A stretch of DNA of 64,000 nt from Oceanobacillus damuensis (GTDB lineage: Bacteria > Bacillota > Bacilli > Bacillales > Amphibacillaceae). How positions within the stretch are numbered: the first letter of the stretch is position 1; each line of letters starts with the position of its first letter. Positions 26,069 through 35,059 of the stretch are shown one piece after another. Where the stretch lies: NCBI RefSeq assembly GCF_001618145.1, contig NZ_KV392042.1:145279-209278 (forward strand), given 5' to 3'. The notes under the pieces were generated by a model that saw only the letters and a list, made by a program, of their open reading frames with translations, was not told where the DNA came from and did no database searches. A program made the position numbers and the translations under genes.

Positions 26069-26773
26069 CTATTGCGCTCTTTTATTCAAGTCCTGCAGCA
26101 ACATCACCAGTCTGTTCTTTTCGTCAGAATCCAATTGATCGTAGCGATCTAACTCCGATTTCAGAAAGGTTAAAGTTGGATTATTCTCCGTATCATTTTT
26201 GATAAAGTAGGTTGTTATGGAACTCGTCAACATTCCAATAACCCCTATACCCACCAGCATAAGGAAAACTGCTACCAACCTGCCGACTGCAGAATCAGGC
26301 GAAATATCGCCATAGCCTACGGTCGTCGTAGTGACAATGGACCACCAGAGCCCATCTGCATACGTGTTAATAGTAGGTTCGAAATGAGTAACCAAGATAG
26401 TTGAAAAAATCAGCATCACTGAAGATGTTACTAAAACTTTGTTGAGTCCGTTGGTATGTAAAATATTCCGAATTACGTTCGTATATTTGCTGCTAATGGA
26501 AAATAAACGGAGAAAACGAAACAGGCGGACGATTCTTGCCGTTTGAAAAATACTGTCCAGAGGAATAATTGCAATAAAATCAAAGGGGTTTCTCTTTATA
26601 TAGTCCCATTTATTTCCCGATATAACAAAGCGAATGATAACATCTATAAATAATAACAACCAAACCAGTTTATCAAGGACCAGTATCGTCGCATCGGTGG
26701 AGTACATCATGAAGAAGGAGGATAGTGCCATCGTCACTAATGCTATTTCATAGATTATTGCAATATATCTCAT
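26069..26773 (-). CDS. Voltage-gated-like potassium channel (6TM)
   Basis: A 234-residue channel subunit. S1-S3 are hydrophobic segments in residues 1-60, S4 has regularly spaced arginines (ARIVRLFRFLRLF), and S5-pore-S6 contains the selectivity filter TTTVGYGD. The C-terminal tail is short and helical, with no RCK or cyclic-nucleotide domain. It forms tetrameric K+ pores. The start could be GTG at 26785 or ATG at 26773; I prefer the ATG because the GTG overlaps the GAGAGTGAG ribosome-like site. It lies 1.6 kb from ktrA, so two potassium-transport genes are close together. Confidence 0.88.
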   Translation of the reverse strand: MRYIAIIYEIALVTMALSSFFMMYSTDATILVLDKLVWLLLFIDVIIRFVISGNKWDYIKRNPFDFIAIIPLDSIFQTARIVRLFRFLRLFSISSKYTNVIRNILHTNGLNKVLVTSSVMLIFSTILVTHFEPTINTYADGLWWSIVTTTTVGYGDISPDSAVGRLVAVFLMLVGIGVIGMLTSSITTYFIKNDTENNPTLTFLKSELDRYDQLDSDEKNRLVMLLQDLNKRAQ

Positions 26774-26837
26774 CACAATACTCACTCTCGCTATCTAGAA
26801 ATTTTTATAATACCTATCTACCTTTTTTCATTAATAA

Positions 26838-26981
26838 TTATTTAAACAATTTTCTCATTGCCTTTCCTGTCGCTTTCCCGGTTATTCTTCGTCCCAAACG
26901 CTTGCCTATCCTACCTTTTCTTACTGCGTCAACATCATTCCAAATGCGTAATATTTTATAGATGCTAGATTTCAGGCTCAT
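26838..26981 (-). CDS. Small basic conserved-type protein
   Basis: A 47-residue protein with the pattern YKILRIWNDVDAVRKGRIG and then RRITGKATGKAMRKLFK, a form I recall among conserved small hypothetical proteins of Firmicutes. It has a GGGAGGG ribosome site 6 bases before the ATG. It is strongly basic with no membrane segment, and may bind nucleic acid. It lies upstream of the K+ channel on the same strand. Confidence 0.65.
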   Translation of the reverse strand: MSLKSSIYKILRIWNDVDAVRKGRIGKRLGRRITGKATGKAMRKLFK

Positions 26982-27235
26982 CTGTATCCCTCCCTTCTCT
27001 TTACTTCATTATAGTATAAAAGGTGTGCAATTGTATGTATTGGCGTATTAAAAGTTGCGAAAAAGGTAACAGAGTTGGAAGAGTTTTTCGGACATTACTC
27101 AGAAAATAAGCGTCTGGAAAATCTTATTCTATAAGTTCTTATATCAATAGACGGAGATGGAGAACAGGTATACAATTTTTAAGAAAGCTTCCTTTTTGAT
27201 CCAAAAAAATAATACAAAAAGGGTGGACGTAACAG

Positions 27236-27977
27236 ATGGAATGGGTTCGACATTTTTATGAAAAACAGGCTGAGCTGATGGGCGGCTTCACTAATGAAAT
27301 CGGAAATTATCAGCAGGAGATATTGAAGAAGGTACAAACTATGGCAGGTACCTTTGATACGATACTGGAGCTGGGAGCAGCGAGTTTGCAGTTAATGCAG
27401 CTGTTTTCGGATATGATGTTACAGCAGTAGAATTAGTTCCTTCACTAACTGAAAATATAAGAAAGTTAAAGGAAAGTCATACACTGGAAGGGGAGCTTTC
27501 GATAATATCCGGTGATTTTTACAATATTGAGCTTGATTGTAACTTTGATGTTATTTGTTATTTGGACGGTTTTGGAGTGGGAACCGATTACGACCAGAAG
27601 AAACTTTTGCAGCGAATATATAATTGGCTTACACCGGATGGATGTGCGCGCTAATAGACATCTATACACCCTGGTACTGGGAAAAAAATGCTGGAAGAGA
27701 AATGCGAGCTGGTTCAGCCCATCGAAAATATGATTTTAATTACAAAGGTAATCGCATGCTGGATACATGGTGGCAGAAGAACAATCCTGACAAGCGATTC
27801 ACACAATCATTGCGCTGCTACTCACCAATGGATTTGATGCTCCTCCTTGAGGGGACAGGATTAAAACTTGCAGATATCAAACCAGGGGGAGCCTTAAATT
27901 ATGATACATTGGAATACAAAGACAGCGTCCCATTAGGCGAATCGATGTCTTATATGGTAAAACTTGTTAGATATTAA
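27236..27977 (+). pseudogene. SAM-dependent methyltransferase with two frameshifts
   Basis: Three frames join into one class I methyltransferase of about 245 residues. The first (from 27236) reads to ILELGA in the SAM-binding motif and then shifts near 27375. The second reads VNAAVFGYDVTAVELVPS to NWLTPDGCA. The third resumes at about 27651 with ALIDIYTPWYWEKN and runs to the natural stop. The second shift looks like a duplicated GC in GCGCGC at 27646-27651. Both lesions are one- or two-base changes, so recent inactivation or sequencing error are both possible. Confidence 0.82.
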
Positions 27978-28079
27978 CGATAGAGAAAGATATTACACTC
28001 CAAGAACACCAGCATGCAAACTGATTTTGATGGTCTTTTTTAGCAGATGGGAAAGCATAAAACTGTCCTATCTGCACTC

Positions 28080-28130
28080 GTGCAACTAAGGCTGTCACCG
28101 AAAGGATCGGCTACAAACCAGTTTTCTAAT
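28080..28130 (+). repeat. Dispersed 25-base motif, copy 2
   Basis: GTGCAACTAAGGCT followed by GTCACCGAAAG (28080-28104), then GTTTTCTAAT, which is also found after copy 3. It is preceded by a hairpin (GCAGATGGGA with TCCTATCTGC). It lies in the gap between the methyltransferase pseudogene and the CWC gene. Confidence 0.55.
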
Positions 28131-28164
28131 TTCATTTCTCATTATTTTTTTTGGGGGTTTTAAA

Positions 28165-28344
28165 TTGTCTGGTAACTATTGTCCCCTCTGTGGAGAGGAA
28201 AACAAGTGTACAGTAAAACAGGGATATTGCTGGTGTGAGAAAGAAAGTGCCTTCCCAGAGGGAATCATTAAGTTAATTCCTGTACAGTGTATAGGTAAGC
28301 AATGTATATGTCATAAGTGCTTAGTTAATTATAAGGGAGAATAA
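28165..28344 (+). CDS. Cysteine-rich CWC family protein
   Basis: A 59-residue protein with paired cysteines: YCPLCGEENKC, then GYCWCEKE, then GKQCICHKCL. The order CPLC...CWC...CICHKC is the mark of the cysteine-rich CWC family. It probably binds zinc; the biological role is unknown. It has a TTG start preceded by GGGGG. Too short to be found by routine length cut-offs. Confidence 0.75.
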   Translation: MSGNYCPLCGEENKCTVKQGYCWCEKESAFPEGIIKLIPVQCIGKQCICHKCLVNYKGE

Positions 28345-28560
28345 TCATATAAATTTCTGGGAAGAATTGCTAGTTCATAAATGTAATCCGTTAAGGCTGT
28401 TAAAGAAATCATCAATAGCTCCCACGATATCTTTTAAAAACCTTACTGAAAAGGATTGCGAGATGTAAAGCAAGTCACATTACTTGAACTGCTATTCTAA
28501 GTTTGTTAATAATATAGTATTGCCAAAAGAAACATGGAATTGAAATGGAGGAATTTACAT

Positions 28561-29112
28561 ATGAAAGTAGTAGCAATGGTAGGCAGCAATCGTCAGGAAT
28601 CTTATAATATGAAGCTTACGAAATTTATGCAAAAAAGATATGCTGGAAAAATCGATATTGAAATTTTGCCAATCGATCAACTTCCGTTTTATAATCAGGA
28701 TGAAGAATTGGATGCACCTGCAATCGTTAAAGAACTAAGAGAGAAAATTAAGGGAAGTGATGGTATTCTATTCGCCACTCCTGAATACAATGCATCGATT
28801 TCCGGAATATTGAAAAATGCAATTGACTGGTTCTCACGAGTAGAAACTGTAATGGTGGGTAAACCGGCAATGGTTGTAGGAGCTTCCATGGGCGCATTAG
28901 GTACAGTAAAAGCTCAAATGCATCTTCGCCAAATCTTAAATGCCCCAGGGGTAGGAACACTTACACTACCTGGAAATGAAGTATTTATAGGTTCTGTTCA
29001 TGAGAAATTTGATGATGAAGACAATTTAAACGATGAATCTACTGTACAATTTATTGATTCGGTTGTCACAAATTTTGTAAACTGGGCAGAAAATGCTAAA
29101 GTCACCAGCTAA
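28561..29112 (+). CDS. NADPH-dependent FMN reductase
   Basis: A 183-residue flavodoxin-fold reductase of the chromate/azo-reductase type. It has the FMN phosphate loop GSNRQESYN at residues 7-15 and the conserved ATPEYNASISGILKNAIDW, followed by KPAMVVGASMGALGT. It reduces quinones, azo dyes or chromate in vitro and could supply reduced flavin. The ATG at 28561 follows GGAGG by 8 bases. It is a single gene with a strong terminator. Confidence 0.9.
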   Translation: MKVVAMVGSNRQESYNMKLTKFMQKRYAGKIDIEILPIDQLPFYNQDEELDAPAIVKELREKIKGSDGILFATPEYNASISGILKNAIDWFSRVETVMVGKPAMVVGASMGALGTVKAQMHLRQILNAPGVGTLTLPGNEVFIGSVHEKFDDEDNLNDESTVQFIDSVVTNFVNWAENAKVTS

Positions 29113-29125
29113 TTAGAATGAACCG

Positions 29126-29171
29126 TAAAAAAACAGCCATCGAGACACTTTGTCTTAATGGCTGTTTTTGT
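29126..29171 (+). terminator. Terminator after the FMN reductase gene
   Basis: AAAAACAGCCAT and ATGGCTGTTTTT form the stem around a 17-base loop. Confidence 0.8.
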
Positions 29172-29287
29172 TATGTCATGACTATACTTGTGGCCTTTTC
29201 CAGGTGATAATCATTTTTTAAAATATACTGGGAATACTAGGATATGAATAACTGTTAAAAACTCAATAACAGGAAGGATGATGAAGA

Positions 29288-30007
29288 ATGGGAAAAGGTT
29301 TATTTGTAATACTGGCAGCCACGCTGACGATCTTTATTTCAGGACAACATTCAGTTTTCGCCCAATTCCATGGGGTCGATGTATGGAATTCGGAAGAAGC
29401 TCATTCGGAAAATCGTATGGAAAGGCATTTTGATAGTAAAGCATTGTTAAAGCTTCATGCAATGGAGCTGGGAATTGATACAGAGGGTAAGGATGCTGAT
29501 TCCCTGGCAGCAGAAGTTCATGAAGCAATGATAAAACAGGGAGCAATGGATCTTGGTATTGATATGGAAGGTAAAGATCTTCAGGAACTGGAGAAAGAGG
29601 TCCATTTTGCAAGAATGATTCATAAGGCTGAACAATTGGGGATTGAAACCAATGGAAGAGAAGAAAAAGCTATATCAAATGAGCTCCAGGAAAAAATGAT
29701 CATGCAAAAAGCAGATGAATTAGGTATTTCTTCTAAAGGAAAGGATTTAAAGGAATTAAGAAAGGAAATCAAGGAAACGCATATTAATTCGAAAGCAGAA
29801 GAATTTAACATTTCTACTGACGGAAAGAGCCCACATGATATAATGAGAGAAATACGTGAGTTTAAAGTTACGAAATCAGCTGAAGAATTAGGTATCGAGA
29901 CAGCCAACAAAGATACAGAAGAAATTCTTGAAGAAATAATTACAAATCACTACGATGAGGCGAAGGGAAAAAAGATATATCCTTTTGAAGAAAAGGACCA
30001 TTATTAA
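29288..30007 (+). CDS. Secreted protein with six helical LGI-type repeats
   Basis: A 239-residue protein with a signal peptide (residues 1 to about 25, ending VFAQ). Six repeats of about 29 residues follow from residue 50. Each has the form KA-x-ELGI-x-T-x-GKD-x2-EL-x2-EI. The helix-turn-helix spacing resembles SAP or HeH modules, but I cannot assign a family. It is highly charged, with no cysteines after the signal. Repeats are diverged, so the array is old. A GGAAGGATG ribosome region precedes the ATG. It converges with the yusW-like gene across a shared terminator. Confidence 0.7.
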   Translation: MGKGLFVILAATLTIFISGQHSVFAQFHGVDVWNSEEAHSENRMERHFDSKALLKLHAMELGIDTEGKDADSLAAEVHEAMIKQGAMDLGIDMEGKDLQELEKEVHFARMIHKAEQLGIETNGREEKAISNELQEKMIMQKADELGISSKGKDLKELRKEIKETHINSKAEEFNISTDGKSPHDIMREIREFKVTKSAEELGIETANKDTEEILEEIITNHYDEAKGKKIYPFEEKDHY

Positions 30008-30036
30008 GGAACCTTAGTTAGGTGGGCTGGATAATA

Positions 30037-30073
30037 AAAAACAGACCTTCAAAAATAAGAAGGTCTGTCTTTA
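30037..30073. terminator. Terminator between the repeat protein and the YusW-like gene
   Basis: ACAGACCTTC and GAAGGTCTGT pair. A and T runs on both sides allow bidirectional use. Confidence 0.8.
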
Positions 30074-30103
30074 TATTAAAATCAGCTAGCTGACTGATTA
30101 CTG

Positions 30104-30697
30104 CTACTTGTTATATTCCCTTTCAGTGCCACCCATAAATTCGATTTCAAGCTCCACTTTGTCTGCATCTTGCGGAATATTAAATGCATCAACTACTGCG
30201 TTCATTACTTCTTCTTCGGAGCTGTCTTTATCGAAGGCAAATGATGAAAAGATGCTGTCGAGTTCCTCCATAGCATCATTACCTGATAATTGAATTCCTT
30301 GTAATTTATCTACGTAGGATGCTTCGGTATTTTCTCCATCCATTTCGTAGTCAACATCAACCGCATCCTCAGTGCCCTCAAAATCAGCTTCTAGGTCAAA
30401 ACTGACGAAGGGGTAATCAGCTTCGAGGGTGCCATTGTCGCCATTTGTGGTAACCGTCCTGTCTGCACCTGTTCTTGAACCGTCACCCATATTGGTGTCT
30501 CGATGTTCATCTTCCTGATCAACCGTACTTTTTTCAGAATCATCAATCGGGTCATTCTCAGCTTCCGTTGTACTGTATTTCTCTGGAGAATCTGTAGCCT
30601 CTTGATTAACATTACCATTTTCACTGTCATTTCCACAGGCAGCAAGCACGAAGATCAGTAGAATGGCTGCTGTTAATTTAATTAATTTCCTATTCAA
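30104..30697 (-). CDS. YusW-like lipoprotein
   Basis: A 197-residue lipoprotein with signal peptide and lipobox (ILLIFVLAACG, cysteine near residue 21). An acidic low-complexity linker covers residues 25-95. The C-terminal domain has FVSFDLEADFEG, KLQGIQLSGNDAMEELD and VVDAFNIPQDADKVELEIEF, matching B. subtilis YusW. Function is unknown. It has a TTG start with GAGGGGGG 6 bases upstream. Confidence 0.82.
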   Translation of the reverse strand: MNRKLIKLTAAILLIFVLAACGNDSENGNVNQEATDSPEKYSTTEAENDPIDDSEKSTVDQEDEHRDTNMGDGSRTGADRTVTTNGDNGTLEADYPFVSFDLEADFEGTEDAVDVDYEMDGENTEASYVDKLQGIQLSGNDAMEELDSIFSSFAFDKDSSEEEVMNAVVDAFNIPQDADKVELEIEFMGGTEREYNK

Positions 30698-30719
30698 TAT
30701 GTTCCCCCCTCAAGATGCT

Positions 30720-31020
30720 TTTATATTTGTATAATTGCCAAGAACAATGAGAAGTAAACTTAATAAAAGATTTCCCAAACTTTCTACCTAGAACAATCCC
30801 TTGAAAATAGCAGAAGGTTTGTATGGGCGATTTACAAATCAAAACGGAAAATGGTGAAATGAGTACCGGGCTTGGTAATTTAGGATCTTTTTTCTATATA
30901 AGTTTACGGGAATATACGAAATGTTTCTATAGTACAGCACAAAGCATAAAATACTAATATTTTGCCTGGTTGTTTCAGTTAAAGTGGTCATGGAGCTGTT
31001 TTGAATGATGCTTATGTGTA
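30720..31020. other. Gene-free stretch
   Basis: About 300 bases with no reading frame, riboswitch core or repeat that I can recognise. Confidence 0.6.
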
Positions 31021-31067
31021 TAAAAAAGCCCGAGAAACTAGTTAAACCGGTTTCTCGGACTTTTTAA
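31021..31067 (-). terminator. Terminator after pdxK
   Basis: The stem AAGCCCGAGAAAC with GTTTCTCGGACTT has a T run on each strand. Confidence 0.8.
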
Positions 31068-31073
31068 TTTTAT

Positions 31074-31880
31074 TTAGTTTGTCACTTTATTATATGCTCC
31101 GTGCATTACCGGTCCGACATATTCATTAAGCTTCCATCCGTTGGCGATAGCTGCCGTTACGAACGCTTTAGCTGCGAAGACAGATTCTTTTACAGTTTTA
31201 CCATGTGCAAGGTTAGCTGTAATTGCAGCTGCAAATGTACAGCCCGCTCCATGGGTATACGTTGTATCCACTTTATCACTTTCCAAAATCTCGAAGTCTT
31301 GTCCATCATAGAATAAATCGATTGCCTTTTCGTGGTCTAAGGCTTTTCCACCTTTTATAACTACGTTTTTGGCGCCGAGTTCATGAATTTTCACAGCTGC
31401 TTCTTTCATGTCCTCGATGGTTTTCAAAGGGCCGTTTTGCGCTAATTGGCCAGCCTCAAACAGGTTAGGTGTTGTAACTAATGATTTAGGAAGAAGATAT
31501 TCTCTCATTGCATCCGTGTTTTCGGGCTGCAGTACTTCATCCTCCCCTTTACAAACCATTACTGGGTCAAGTACATATTTGTCAATATGATACGCATCGA
31601 TTTTCTGTGCTCCCAGTTTAATAATCTCAACAGAACCAAGCATTCCTGACTTCATCGCGTCTACCCCAACAGATAAAATCGTATCAAGCTGTTTTTCAAC
31701 CACATCAACATCAATTGGGGTTACATTGTGACTCCATCCTTGTGGGTTCATTGTCACTATTGAAGTCAATGCTGTCATACCGTATACGTCATATTCCTGG
31801 AAAGTTTTAAGATCAGCTGCTATACCCGCACCACCGCTGGAATCTGAGCCGGCAAGTGTTAATGTTTTTTTCATTGTCAT
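31074..31880 (-). CDS. pdxK: Pyridoxine/pyridoxal/HMP kinase PdxK
   Basis: A 268-residue ribokinase-fold kinase. It has LAGSDSSGGAGIAADLKTF at the N-terminus, DPVMVCKG near residue 104, TPNLFEA, and the anion-hole/catalytic YTHGAGCTFAAA near the C-terminus. It matches B. subtilis PdxK, which phosphorylates B6 vitamers and can act on hydroxymethylpyrimidine. It is not next to other thiamine genes and has no TPP switch, which favours a vitamin B6 role. GGAGGG precedes the ATG. Confidence 0.9.
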   Translation of the reverse strand: MTMKKTLTLAGSDSSGGAGIAADLKTFQEYDVYGMTALTSIVTMNPQGWSHNVTPIDVDVVEKQLDTILSVGVDAMKSGMLGSVEIIKLGAQKIDAYHIDKYVLDPVMVCKGEDEVLQPENTDAMREYLLPKSLVTTPNLFEAGQLAQNGPLKTIEDMKEAAVKIHELGAKNVVIKGGKALDHEKAIDLFYDGQDFEILESDKVDTTYTHGAGCTFAAAITANLAHGKTVKESVFAAKAFVTAAIANGWKLNEYVGPVMHGAYNKVTN

Positions 31881-32382
31881 AGCTTATCCCTCCTTGTAAG
31901 TTCTTAAGAAGATACATTTCAATAGTAAAAGGATAATCTTTTAGCATTGAGATGTAAAGTTTTTAAACCTAGATTGGGATGAACTTAACCTAATTATCCC
32001 AGCTGAAGAGCAAGGGTGTGAGCGTGTTGAACCCCGGGAAGCATTACTCCATTTACTCCATACGTTGGAGGGGCGCACGAAATACTGTCATGGTTTCAGG
32101 AATCTCTCCATTTTTCGGCCATCTCTGCTTCTTCCGTTTTGCTGCTAGTTCTTCCCCTATAATCGTAAACGCATAGCATAGAAAAGTACCTTCACTTCAT
32201 AACTTGAATAGAATTTCCCAACGAAGCTATGTTAACCAGCTTCGTTTCATGGCTGCGATGTATCTGTCTATTTATAAGAAAATAACCATTCATAGGTCAG
32301 CGTCTTTAACTGATCGATCATATCTGAATATATATATACTCACTATGAGTATTATTCAAGCAGCAGCATAGGCTTCCAAGTT
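31881..32382. other. Intergenic region before the glycan cluster
   Basis: About 500 bases without a gene. One hairpin (ACGAAGCT with AGCTTCGT, 32221-32247) could be an orphan terminator. AT-rich sequence with several TATA-like boxes at 32325-32355 probably holds the promoter of the following cluster; I cannot assign its sigma factor. Confidence 0.5.
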
Positions 32383-32400
32383 ATGAAGGAGAGGTTTAAG

Positions 32401-33399
32401 GTGTATTTTAATGAGAAAAAAATACTGGTTATCGGAGGTACCGGAACGATAGGTAAAAGTATAGTGCAATCGATCATGAAAGAAAATCCAAAATTCATAA
32501 AAATATTTAGCAGGGATGAATTCAAGCAACACCAATTACAACATGAGTTAGGTAATAGTGAAAGATTACGTTTCGTAATCGGAGATATTCGTGATTATGA
32601 TAGTTTGTATGCTGCTATGCATGACATTGATTATGTATTGCATTTAGCTGCGATGAAGCATGTTGATTTGTGTGAATACAATCCATATGAAGCTATAAAG
32701 ACGAATATTCATGGCACTAATAATGTAATTAAAGCTGCAATTTCACAAAACGTAAAAAAAGCAGTATTTACTAGTTCGGATAAAGCTATTTCTCCTACTA
32801 ATACGTATGGGGCGACAAAACTTATTGCAGAACGACTAATTTCCTCCACTGAATATAATAAAACCGAGAGACAAACGGTTTTCGCAAGTGTCCGGTTTGG
32901 TAATGTAATGGGATCTAGAGGTTCGGTAATTCCTCTGTTTAAAGACAGAATTCTTAAAGACAAGAAAATCACGGTTACCGATAAAAACATGACACGTTTT
33001 ATGATGTCATTGAATCAGGCAACACAGTTGACAATAAAGGCTTTGAAGGAAGCAAAGGGGGGAGAGGTTTTTGTATTGAAAATGCCTGTTATTAAACTAG
33101 GGGATTTAGCTGATATTTTAATAGAACAAACATGTAAAAAATATAAGCTGAATAGTAACGAAATAAAAGTTGAAGTAATTGGATTACGACCAGGGGAGAA
33201 GATGTTTGAAGAATTGATGACCTATGATGAATCTAGATTAGCCTGGGAATTAAAGGATATGTATATTATTCCAGGAACTAAGGAGGTAAGTTACACCAAT
33301 TCGACAAAGTGCAATCATGGAACATACAGTTCGATGAATCAAGCACCACTAAACGTCAATGAGCTCCGTAACTTGCTAAGGGAAGAGAAGCTAATTTGA
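32401..33399 (+). CDS. pseB: UDP-GlcNAc 4,6-dehydratase, PseB/CapD-like
   Basis: A 332-residue extended SDR (Polysacc_synt_2 type). It has the cofactor motif GGTGTIG near residue 13, AAMKHVDLCEYNPYEAIKTN, the active-site region SSDKAISPTNTYGATK with Y-x3-K, and GLRPGEKMFEELM near the C-terminus. It is expected to convert UDP-GlcNAc to a 4-keto-6-deoxy sugar, the first step to pseudaminic acid. The GTG at 32401 is 7 bases from AAGGAGAGG; the ATG at 32383 lies upstream of that site. It is separated from the other Pse genes by the transferase block. Confidence 0.72.
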   Translation: MYFNEKKILVIGGTGTIGKSIVQSIMKENPKFIKIFSRDEFKQHQLQHELGNSERLRFVIGDIRDYDSLYAAMHDIDYVLHLAAMKHVDLCEYNPYEAIKTNIHGTNNVIKAAISQNVKKAVFTSSDKAISPTNTYGATKLIAERLISSTEYNKTERQTVFASVRFGNVMGSRGSVIPLFKDRILKDKKITVTDKNMTRFMMSLNQATQLTIKALKEAKGGEVFVLKMPVIKLGDLADILIEQTCKKYKLNSNEIKVEVIGLRPGEKMFEELMTYDESRLAWELKDMYIIPGTKEVSYTNSTKCNHGTYSSMNQAPLNVNELRNLLREEKLI

Positions 33400-33427
33400 A
33401 AAAAAGTCAAGGAGGTTAGAAGGTCAA

Positions 33428-34960
33428 ATGAACACTTTTGTGAAAAATTACTGGTCTTTATACCTTGATTTTCTCAAGGATTTTGAGAAGCTGAATTATA
33501 AAGGTTTTTCATTACCATATTTATGTCATTTACCTAGCTTTATTATAAATAGAGAACCATTTTGGGGGGAACTACATGATGCTAAGTTTGCTAGAAAGTT
33601 AAAAAATCAGGTTAATGACCAAAGCGAATTTCAAGAGGCATATAATAAGTTTGTCAAATCACATGAGAAAGCGTTAGTAAAAAATAAGGGTGGAAAGGTA
33701 GTAATACATGTTGATAAACTGCTCCGTTTTCCGCCAGATACACTTGACCCTTCAAATACAATCCAATTAATGACAATTGGTAAAGGTAAAAGGGTTAAGC
33801 CGCCAATCGTTAGTAAGAGCCATGTGAACAATACGAAATCAGCAACTAGCAGAAAGAAGAAAAAAAAAGTTGTATCCCTAACTAATACCGTTGTTATAAA
33901 ACGAGAAAAGGTAAAAAAGAATAACGTTGTAATAACCAATAAAATGGTTAATAAGTTACCTGTTTATTACTTTAATAATTACGCAACAGATACAAAAAAA
34001 GCTGTATTACAGGTACAAAATCAGGCAAGAACCATGTTTAAAACTTATAAAAATCACCACCTCTATAAAGATAGAAAATTTCAAGAGTGGTTTCAAGATA
34101 ATCTAGCAGTAGTTATCAATCAGATTGAAATGACGATTAACTTTCTGAATGATGTTTCTGCCTCTTGCATAGTGGTATCAACCACCCATAGTTATAAAAG
34201 CCGCATATTAGCTGTAGTGGCAGCAAAAAAAGGAATACCCACTATTTGTATGCAGCATGGAATTATGTCAAGTGAGCTTGGTTATATACCGAAAATTGCC
34301 ACGATTGATGCTGTATATGGGAGTTTTGAAAGAGATTGGTATAGAAAAATAGGAGCTTCAGATAAATCCCTTGCAATTATTGGGCACCCTAGATTCGATC
34401 AAGTATATGCACGCCCTAGCGTTACTCGGGATAAGTTCAATCGTAAATTACGATTAGACCCTAACAAAAAAACATTGATGATTGTTGTTAGAGGAGACAG
34501 TGAAATTCACAAATGGCGAACAATAATTAAAACAATTTCCAAAAAAATTGATCTTAATATAATAATTAAGAATTATCCAAGTAAAGCACCTCATGCTTTA
34601 ACAAAAGAATTCTCATTTGTACATTCAACCCAAGGTTATAATATTTATGAAATATTTCCTAACGTTGATGCTGTAGTTGCTTATTCATCTACAGTTGGTC
34701 TAGAAGCAATGCTTGCAAATAAATCCGTATTTATCATGGAGGAAACCTTCGTCGGTTATACAGGCTATTATACAGGCCTTGGTAAATTAGTTCAGTCCAA
34801 TCCACGAAAATTAGGCGAAGAAATAATAAAATATTTTACAGATGCTAAGTCAAGAAGCTACGCAGAAAATAAAAGGAAAAAGTTCCTTCGCTATGCATAC
34901 CCGAGTTCCACCAAGTCTGGAGAGCGATTGCAAAACCTGATTAAAAGGCTGACAAGTTAA
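33428..34960 (+). CDS. GT-B-like surface glycan transferase, paralogue 1
   Basis: A 510-residue protein with the N-terminus NTFVKNYWSLYLDFLKDF shared with the products of 35060 and 37338. The C-terminal half has GT-B features: IPTICMQHGI, AIIGHPRFDQVY, IKNYPSKAPHAL and the donor-site-like SSTVGLEAML, as in CDP-glycerol phosphotransferase and UDP-GlcNAc 2-epimerase-like folds. A lysine-rich linker (residues 115-175, with KKKKK) separates the halves and is the main difference from its paralogues. It probably transfers a sugar, perhaps the nonulosonic acid made by this cluster, at the cytoplasmic face of the membrane. Confidence 0.68.
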   Translation: MNTFVKNYWSLYLDFLKDFEKLNYKGFSLPYLCHLPSFIINREPFWGELHDAKFARKLKNQVNDQSEFQEAYNKFVKSHEKALVKNKGGKVVIHVDKLLRFPPDTLDPSNTIQLMTIGKGKRVKPPIVSKSHVNNTKSATSRKKKKKVVSLTNTVVIKREKVKKNNVVITNKMVNKLPVYYFNNYATDTKKAVLQVQNQARTMFKTYKNHHLYKDRKFQEWFQDNLAVVINQIEMTINFLNDVSASCIVVSTTHSYKSRILAVVAAKKGIPTICMQHGIMSSELGYIPKIATIDAVYGSFERDWYRKIGASDKSLAIIGHPRFDQVYARPSVTRDKFNRKLRLDPNKKTLMIVVRGDSEIHKWRTIIKTISKKIDLNIIIKNYPSKAPHALTKEFSFVHSTQGYNIYEIFPNVDAVVAYSSTVGLEAMLANKSVFIMEETFVGYTGYYTGLGKLVQSNPRKLGEEIIKYFTDAKSRSYAENKRKKFLRYAYPSSTKSGERLQNLIKRLTS

Positions 34961-35059
34961 TACGGATGTACACTTACCGAATTTCTAGAGTTATCAGAAA
35001 AACCATGAGTTAACTAACTTGGTGATTTAAACAGTCTATAAATACAAAGGAGTAATGGA

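Noticed and set aside
27064-27150. Short protein-like stretches before the methyltransferase pseudogene
   Set aside because: Two frames look weakly coding but neither has a start with a ribosome site or a recognisable family.
28080-28130. Possible c-di-GMP riboswitch, because ACTAAGGCTGTC recalls part of that class
   Set aside because: The first conserved helix and its GAAA-tetraloop/receptor partners are absent, and the other copies do not conserve the fold.
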